Assembly (NCBI GenBank): GCA_947630525.1
Contig: CANRHW010000042.1
Location: 1-10,103, forward strand
Source of the DNA: an uncultured Clostridia bacterium
GTDB taxonomy: Bacteria; Bacillota; Clostridia; UMGS1883
Direction of reading: 5' to 3'
Length of the DNA: 10,103 nt
In this document: positions 6,603 to 10,103 of the stretch, in pieces
How the letters are laid out: each line of letters starts with the position of its first letter
Numbering within the stretch: the stretch's first letter is position 1
Position numbers and translations under genes: made by a program
Notes under the pieces: generated by a model
Database searches by the model: none
Told to the model about the DNA's origin: nothing
What the model saw: only the letters and a program-made list of their open reading frames with translations

Positions 6603-6688
6603 TACGAACGAAAATCACCACTCGGCGTACCTGTGTACGCCGTCGGGAGTGCTTGCTCGGCTTCGCCTGCGCGAGCTGATTTTCGTCC
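6603..6688. repeat. 86-bp palindromic, cloverleaf-like insert within copy 1
   Basis: This segment is absent from copy 2 at the matching point, immediately after GCCCTTGAAC. An outer 9-bp stem, CGAAAATCA (6609-6617) with TGATTTTCG (6677-6685), encloses two arms. The first is GGCGTAC-CTGT-GTACGCC (6624-6641), extended by CACTC (6619-6623) with GAGTG (6647-6651). The second is GCTCG (6655-6659) with CGAGC (6672-6676). The result is a compact multi-arm fold. GAAC occurs at both 6599-6602 and 6606-6609, which may be a short duplication at the entry point, but this is weak. Confidence 0.65.
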
Positions 6689-6833
6689 GTTCTGCACGAT
6701 TTTTTGTCCGGCCGCCGTGCCCCCCAGGTTAAATTTTTAAAACCCTTTTTTGCGGGAATAACTCGGGCTGTTTTAAAGTATTAAAGTCATACCGCGCCCC
6801 AAGCCGCAATATCATAGACAGGGGGGCGATAAA

Positions 6834-7748
6834 ATGCGGGACGAGATACTGCGGTTTTTATTGGGGCTGGGACTGGTGACTCTTGGCGGGGACTCCTTTG
6901 TGGGGTACGGGGTCAGTCTTGCCCGGAAGCTCCGGCTGCCGGCGGCGGCGGTGGGCGCCACCGTAGTTGCCGTGGGCACCAGCCTGCCCGAAATAGTGGT
7001 GGCGGTATCCGCGGCGGCGGGCGGCAACGACCACATGGCCGCCGGCAGCGCATTGGGCTCGGCCATATACAACGCCGCTTTGGCCGGGGGACTGCTGCTT
7101 TTGCTGCGGCCGGCCGCCGGCCTTGGGCGCAGGGACCTTTTAAAGCGGCTGCTGTTTTTCCTGCTGGCGGCGGGATTTACGGCTTTTTCCGCCGTTAAAA
7201 CGGGAACCTTGGGCGTTGGGCTTGGAATAGTGCTGTTGTCAATGTTCGCGGTCTATGCCCTTACCTCCGCCGGAGGGGCCAGAACCTCCGCAACCGCCTG
7301 TGACGAGCGGCCGGAGCTGATAGCCGTGGGACTGGCGGTAGGCGCCGCCGCATTGTACCTTGGCTCTGGGCTTGTGGTGGACAACGGGATATTTCTGGCC
7401 CACGGCCTCGGCATACCGGAGCGGGCCGCGGCCCTGACCTTTGTGGCGCTGGGGACGGCGCTGCCCGACATCGCCGCCGCGGTCGCCGCCGCAGTGCGCC
7501 GCCAACCGGCCTTGGCCCTTGGCAATATCGTTGGGGCAAACATCATAAACCTGCTGCTGGTCATCGGCATACCCGCCGTCATCGCTCCCATGGACGCCGA
7601 TTTCGCCGTGGCCCGGGATATGGCCGTGGCCGCACTGGCCATGCTGGCGCTGCTGATACCGCCGATAATCACCGGCAAAACCTATCGCTGGCAGGGAGCG
7701 GCCCTGTTGATAGGGTTCGGCCTGTTTATGGCGATGAACCTTGTTTGA
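6834..7748 (+). CDS. CaCA-family cation/Ca2+ exchanger (YrbG/NCX-like membrane protein)
   Basis: A 304-aa, very hydrophobic protein with about ten predicted membrane helices, arranged as two halves each carrying an alpha-repeat of the Ca2+:cation antiporter superfamily. Alpha-1 is GATVVAVGTSLPEIVVAVSA with GSAIYN (E53, N80). Alpha-2 is LTFVALGTALPDIAAAVAA with GNIVGANIIN (D212, N239). These correspond to the ion-binding regions of NCX_Mj. The acidic residue in alpha-2 is Asp instead of the usual Glu, and alpha-1 has GSA where GSN is common. It probably exchanges Ca2+ or another cation for Na+, H+ or K+ across the cytoplasmic membrane; the ions are not determinable here. ATG 6834 has AGGGGG (6820-6825) eight bases upstream. 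No clear promoter or downstream hairpin is seen. It is preceded by the inverted-repeat element and followed 126 bases later by htpG, which has its own promoter. Confidence 0.9.
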   Translation: MRDEILRFLLGLGLVTLGGDSFVGYGVSLARKLRLPAAAVGATVVAVGTSLPEIVVAVSAAAGGNDHMAAGSALGSAIYNAALAGGLLLLLRPAAGLGRRDLLKRLLFFLLAAGFTAFSAVKTGTLGVGLGIVLLSMFAVYALTSAGGARTSATACDERPELIAVGLAVGAAALYLGSGLVVDNGIFLAHGLGIPERAAALTFVALGTALPDIAAAVAAAVRRQPALALGNIVGANIINLLLVIGIPAVIAPMDADFAVARDMAVAALAMLALLIPPIITGKTYRWQGAALLIGFGLFMAMNLV

Positions 7749-7778
7749 GCCGGTTTGGAAAAAATTTTATAAAAACTA

Positions 7779-7807
7779 TTGACAAAAATAGAAAATGGTG
7801 GTACAGT
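7779..7807 (+). promoter_or_regulatory. htpG promoter
   Basis: A perfect -35 TTGACA (7779-7784) and a -10 TACAGT (7802-7807) are spaced 17 bases apart. A TG one base upstream of the -10 (7799-7800) makes it an extended -10. Transcription is expected to start near 7814, inside the left arm of the CIRCE operator, which is the standard arrangement for HrcA repression. Confidence 0.8.
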
Positions 7808-7811
7808 ATTG

Positions 7812-7838
7812 TTAGCACTCGATGAGCGCGAGTGCTAA
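7812..7838. promoter_or_regulatory. CIRCE operator (HrcA binding site)
   Basis: TTAGCACTC (7812-7820), nine bases, GAGTGCTAA (7830-7838) is an exact match to the CIRCE consensus TTAGCACTC-N9-GAGTGCTAA. The symmetry extends three bases further on each side (TTG ahead, CAA behind). It overlaps the predicted transcription start. The family knowledge is that the HrcA repressor binds CIRCE and releases it when misfolded protein titrates GroEL. The stem is followed by TTTTTT (7843-7848) and could look like a terminator, but the predicted transcript begins within the left arm, so that reading is less likely. Confidence 0.95.
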
Positions 7839-7874
7839 CAATTTTTTGATTTTAATACAAAGGGGATATATACA

Positions 7875-9764
7875 ATGAGAAAAAAGCAGTTTAAGGCCGA
7901 ATCTCAAAAGCTTTTGGACATGATGATCAACTCCATCTACACCCACAAGGAAATATTTCTCAGAGAAATAATTTCCAACTCCTCGGACGCCATCGACAAG
8001 CTTTGTTATACGGCCATGGCCGCCGGCGACGCCTCGGTCAGCCGCACCGACTGCCGCATAAGGGTGCTTGCCGACAAGGAGAACCGCACCCTTACCGTCA
8101 GCGACAACGGCATAGGTATGGACGAGGCCGATTTGGAGAGCAATTTGGGCGTTATCGCCCGCAGCGGCTCGCTCAACTTTAAAAAGGAGGCCGGCGAGGC
8201 CGACGATATGGACATTATCGGTCAGTTCGGCGTTGGCTTTTACAGCGCCTTTATGGTGGCGGACAAGGTCACCGTCATAACCCGCAAATACGGCGGCGAC
8301 CAGGCCTGGATGTGGACCAGCTCCGGCGCGGACGGCTACACAATCGAGCCCACCGCAAAAGACGGCGTGGGCACCGACATAATAATCCACCTAAAGGAGG
8401 ACGGCGAGGAGGAGACCTACAGCGAGTACCTTGAAACCTACACTCTTCGCAGCCTAATCAAAAAATATTCCGACTACATCCGCTATCCCATCATACTCAA
8501 TGTGGAAAAGTCCCGCAAGGTGGACGTGCCCGACAGCGACGAGCCCAAGTACGAGACCTACACCGAGGAGGAGACCGTCAACAGCATGGTGCCCCTGTGG
8601 CAGCGGAGCAAAGACGAGGTCACTCAGGAGGAGCTCAACGAGTTTTACAAGGAAAAATTCTATGATATGAAGGACCCCGCCCACACCATACGCATCGACG
8701 TGGACGGCGCTATCAGCTACAAGGCTCTGCTTTTCATTCCCTCGGCCACGCCCATGGGCTATTACACCAAGGAGTATCAAAAGGGGCTTGAACTTTACAG
8801 CAGCGGCGTTATGATAATGGAGCGCTGCGAGGACCTTATCCCGGAGCATTTCAGGTTTGTCAAGGGCATTGTGGACTCCCGGGATTTGTCGCTGAACATC
8901 TCCCGCGAGCTTTTGCAGCACAACCGTCAGCTAAAGACAATTGCGTCAAATATAGAAAAGAAAATACGTCAAGAGCTGAAAAAGCTCCAGGAAAACGAGC
9001 GCGAAAAGTACGAAAAGTTCTGGGAGAGCTTCGGGCTCCAGCTTAAATACGGCATCGTCAGCGACTACGGCGCACACAGAGATATACTCAAAGACCTGAT
9101 ACTTTACCACTCCTCCCGCGAGAACAAGCTACAGACCCTAAAGGAATATGTGGACATGATGCCCGAGGAGCAAAAGTACATCTACTTCGCCACTGCCGAA
9201 ACCGTTACCATGGCGGACAACCTGCCGCAGACCGAGCAGATAAAGGACAAGGGCTGGTCCATCCTCTATATGACCGACGAGGTGGACGAATTTGTGATAA
9301 ACATTTTGGGCGAATACGAGGGCAAGCAGTTCAAGTCCGTCAACGACAAGGACCTTGGCATCGAGGACGAGGAGGACAAGAAGGACACCGAGCTCAAAGA
9401 GGAAGAAAACAAGGTAATGCTCGACTATCTCCGCGACAGCCTTGACGGCAAAGTCACCGCGGTGCGCCTGTCTCACAAGCTGAAAAGTCACCCCGTATGC
9501 CTCACCGCCGACGGAGAGGTCAGCCTCGAAATGGAAAAATATTTTTCCACCATTCCCGGCGACGGCCCGGACATCAAGGCCCAGCGGGTGCTGGAGCTGA
9601 ATCCCACGCACAAGGCCTTTTATATGCTTATGGACGCTTGGCAGCTGGATAAGGACCGCTGCGCAAGACTGGGCGAGCTGCTCTACGACCAGGCTCTGCT
9701 TATCGCCGGCCTGCCGGTGGAAAATCCCGCCCGGCTCACGGAGCTTATGTGGGAAATGATTTAA
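7875..9764 (+). CDS. htpG: Molecular chaperone HtpG (bacterial Hsp90)
   Basis: A 629-aa cytoplasmic ATP-dependent chaperone, full length for the family (E. coli HtpG is 624 aa). The N-terminal GHKL ATPase domain shows FLREIISNSSDAIDKL (E31 catalytic, N35, D38), SDNGIGM (D77), the lid region GVIARSGSLNF, IGQFGVGFYSAFMVADKV and GVGTDIIIHL. The middle domain has PLWQRSKDEVTQEELNEFYK, the client-loop region, and DLSLNISRELLQHNRQLK, with R344 matching the ATP-contacting Arg of the family. The C-terminal dimerisation domain follows and ends without the eukaryotic MEEVD tail, as expected. ATG 7875 follows AAAGGGGA nine bases upstream. Expression is probably heat-inducible through the CIRCE operator, and a strong terminator lies about 95 bases after the stop. 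It appears to be a single-gene transcript. Confidence 0.98.
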   Translation: MRKKQFKAESQKLLDMMINSIYTHKEIFLREIISNSSDAIDKLCYTAMAAGDASVSRTDCRIRVLADKENRTLTVSDNGIGMDEADLESNLGVIARSGSLNFKKEAGEADDMDIIGQFGVGFYSAFMVADKVTVITRKYGGDQAWMWTSSGADGYTIEPTAKDGVGTDIIIHLKEDGEEETYSEYLETYTLRSLIKKYSDYIRYPIILNVEKSRKVDVPDSDEPKYETYTEEETVNSMVPLWQRSKDEVTQEELNEFYKEKFYDMKDPAHTIRIDVDGAISYKALLFIPSATPMGYYTKEYQKGLELYSSGVMIMERCEDLIPEHFRFVKGIVDSRDLSLNISRELLQHNRQLKTIASNIEKKIRQELKKLQENEREKYEKFWESFGLQLKYGIVSDYGAHRDILKDLILYHSSRENKLQTLKEYVDMMPEEQKYIYFATAETVTMADNLPQTEQIKDKGWSILYMTDEVDEFVINILGEYEGKQFKSVNDKDLGIEDEEDKKDTELKEEENKVMLDYLRDSLDGKVTAVRLSHKLKSHPVCLTADGEVSLEMEKYFSTIPGDGPDIKAQRVLELNPTHKAFYMLMDAWQLDKDRCARLGELLYDQALLIAGLPVENPARLTELMWEMI

Positions 9765-9770
9765 GCGGGG

Positions 9771-9941
9771 CTGTAAAAAATCGTGTAGATCGTTCAAGGG
9801 CCGATTGACTTTATTTAAGCCATGTGACGATATAAAAACAAAACAATGAATTAAAGTGGAAAAATCGCCTTTTTTACAAGAAAAAGACGGTTTTTCTTTT
9901 TATTTTATGCCCTTGAACGGTCTGCGCGCCATTTTTTACGG
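9771..9941. mobile_element. Inverted-repeat element, copy 2, uninterrupted
   Basis: The core ends GTTCAAGGGC (9792-9801) and GCCCTTGAAC (9909-9918) match those of copy 1 exactly. The outer parts also pair: CTGTAAAAAATCG...AGATC on the left with the reverse complement of GGTCTGCGCGCCATTTTTTACGG on the right, about 31 imperfect bp in all. The total is 171 bp. Its interior holds a long terminator hairpin. It begins six bases after the htpG stop. This copy shows the uninterrupted form, which reveals the insert in copy 1. It fills most of the 304-base gap 9765-10068; the remainder holds the next gene's promoter. Confidence 0.75.
9859..9904 (+). terminator. Rho-independent terminator of htpG
   Basis: Bases 9859-9875 pair with 9880-9896 (GAAAAATCGCC and six T against the matching A-run and GACGGTTTTTC) with one C-A mismatch and two G-T wobbles around the loop ACAA. 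TTTTTATTTT follows immediately. The stem length and T-rich tail make this the best terminator in the window. On the minus strand the A-rich 5' flank offers only a weaker T-run, so bidirectional use is uncertain. Confidence 0.85.
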
Positions 9942-9976
9942 CCCCCATTTTTGTTGTAAATTTTTTTAAACAAAGG

Positions 9977-10005
9977 TTGCTTTTAGGTTTTTCTTATGAT
10001 ATAAT
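9977..10005 (+). promoter_or_regulatory. Promoter of the gene entering at the right edge
   Basis: TTGCTT (9977-9982) and a perfect TATAAT (10000-10005) are 17 bases apart, with TG at 9997-9998 giving an extended -10. The predicted start near 10012 leaves a leader of about 57 bases before ATG 10069, in which I see no recognisable riboswitch. Confidence 0.75.
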
Positions 10006-10068
10006 CATCATGGGTCAAATTGGTCCGTAGCAATCCGCAAAATGGAAAAAAGAAAGGAGCTATCCCCC

Positions 10069-10103
10069 ATGAACATAGAAACTCTGCGCGCCGACATGGT
10101 CGC
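10069..10103 (+). CDS. Partial gene, N-terminus only, possibly GatB/YqeY-family
   Basis: Only the first 11 codons are inside the window: MNIETLRADMV. ATG 10069 follows AAAGGAG (10053-10059) nine bases upstream, and a strong promoter precedes it, so this is a real gene start. The N-terminus resembles those of YqeY-type GatB-related proteins in Clostridia (M-N-I-x-x-L-x-x-D-M), but eleven residues are too few to identify a family with confidence. Confidence 0.6.
   Translation, partial: MNIETLRADMV

Larger units (their letters stand above)
6455..6711. mobile_element. Inverted-repeat element, copy 1, interrupted by an insert
   Basis: The core ends GTTCAAGGGC (6477-6486) and GCCCTTGAAC (6593-6602) are perfect inverted repeats. 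Outside them, the left flank (CCGTGAAAAAATGG...CAGATC) matches the reverse complement of the right flank, but only after an 86-base interruption (6603-6688) is removed; the right flank then resumes as TTCTGCACGATTTTTT. Without the interruption the element is 171 bp, the same length as copy 2 after htpG (9771-9941). Both copies share CTTTATTTAAG, ATGTG, AAAAACAAAA and ATTTTAT blocks in the same order. There is no coding capacity. It fills most of the gene-free stretch 6461-6833; of the rest, 6712-6833, I see only AT-rich sequence and the next gene's ribosome binding site. Confidence 0.75.

Noticed and set aside
6603..6688. Relationship between the 86-bp insert and the 86-bp tandem repeat
   Set aside because: Equal length only; the sequences and hairpins do not resemble each other.
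6603..6688. tRNA gene, because of the cloverleaf-like fold
   Set aside because: Arm lengths and loops do not fit a tRNA: there is no 7-bp acceptor with the T-loop GTTCRA in the right place, and no anticodon arm.
7811..7850. CIRCE stem plus T-run as an intrinsic terminator of the exchanger gene
   Set aside because: The perfect CIRCE consensus and its position on the htpG promoter explain the palindrome. Some read-through termination is possible but not needed.

Overview
The window looks like a chromosomal segment of a fairly GC-rich anaerobic Bacillota, probably class Clostridia. I infer this from the strong GGAGG-type ribosome binding sites, a CIRCE heat-shock operator, a 'stalk' (copper-amine-oxidase N-terminal-like) surface protein, a glycine-rich Cthe_2159-type beta-helix protein, and frequent ATA isoleucine codons in otherwise GC-rich genes. 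No plasmid, phage or transposase gene is visible. The genus cannot be named from the sequence.

Layout. Bases 1-172 are two tandem copies of an 86-bp repeat containing a hairpin. Two + strand genes for exported proteins follow: a membrane-anchored CapA/PgsA-type metallophosphatase-like protein (204-1379) and a large secreted protein with a stalk domain plus a Cthe_2159-like parallel beta-helix (1460-3670). The next 475 bases (3671-4145) hold no gene but are dense in repeats: two hairpins, a 141-bp MITE-like element, a degenerate inverted copy of the 86-bp repeat, and another imperfect hairpin. A small unknown helical protein lies on the minus strand (4146-4376), divergent from the DNA ligase gene ligA (4487-6460), which has a clear sigma-A promoter and a GTG start. 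After ligA comes a 373-base gene-free stretch dominated by an inverted-repeat element. Then come a CaCA-type cation/Ca2+ exchanger (6834-7748) and htpG (Hsp90; 7875-9764). htpG is preceded by a textbook promoter overlapped by a perfect CIRCE operator, so it is probably repressed by HrcA. A second copy of the post-ligA element follows htpG and supplies a strong terminator. The window ends in the first codons of another gene (from 10069) behind an extended -10 promoter.

How the parts relate. The first two genes may form a cell-surface pair (envelope polymer and carbohydrate-binding surface protein). ligA, the exchanger and htpG are housekeeping or stress genes with separate expression signals, so the right half is a set of independent units rather than one operon.

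The most unusual content is between the genes. A 171-bp inverted-repeat element carrying a terminator-like hairpin follows both ligA and htpG. The ligA copy is interrupted in its right inverted repeat by an 86-bp palindromic, cloverleaf-like insert. A separate 141-bp element near 3.9 kb has 27-bp ends whose small hairpins differ only by compensated base changes. I found no convincing new multi-gene system; the candidate novelty is these small non-coding mobile or structured elements.
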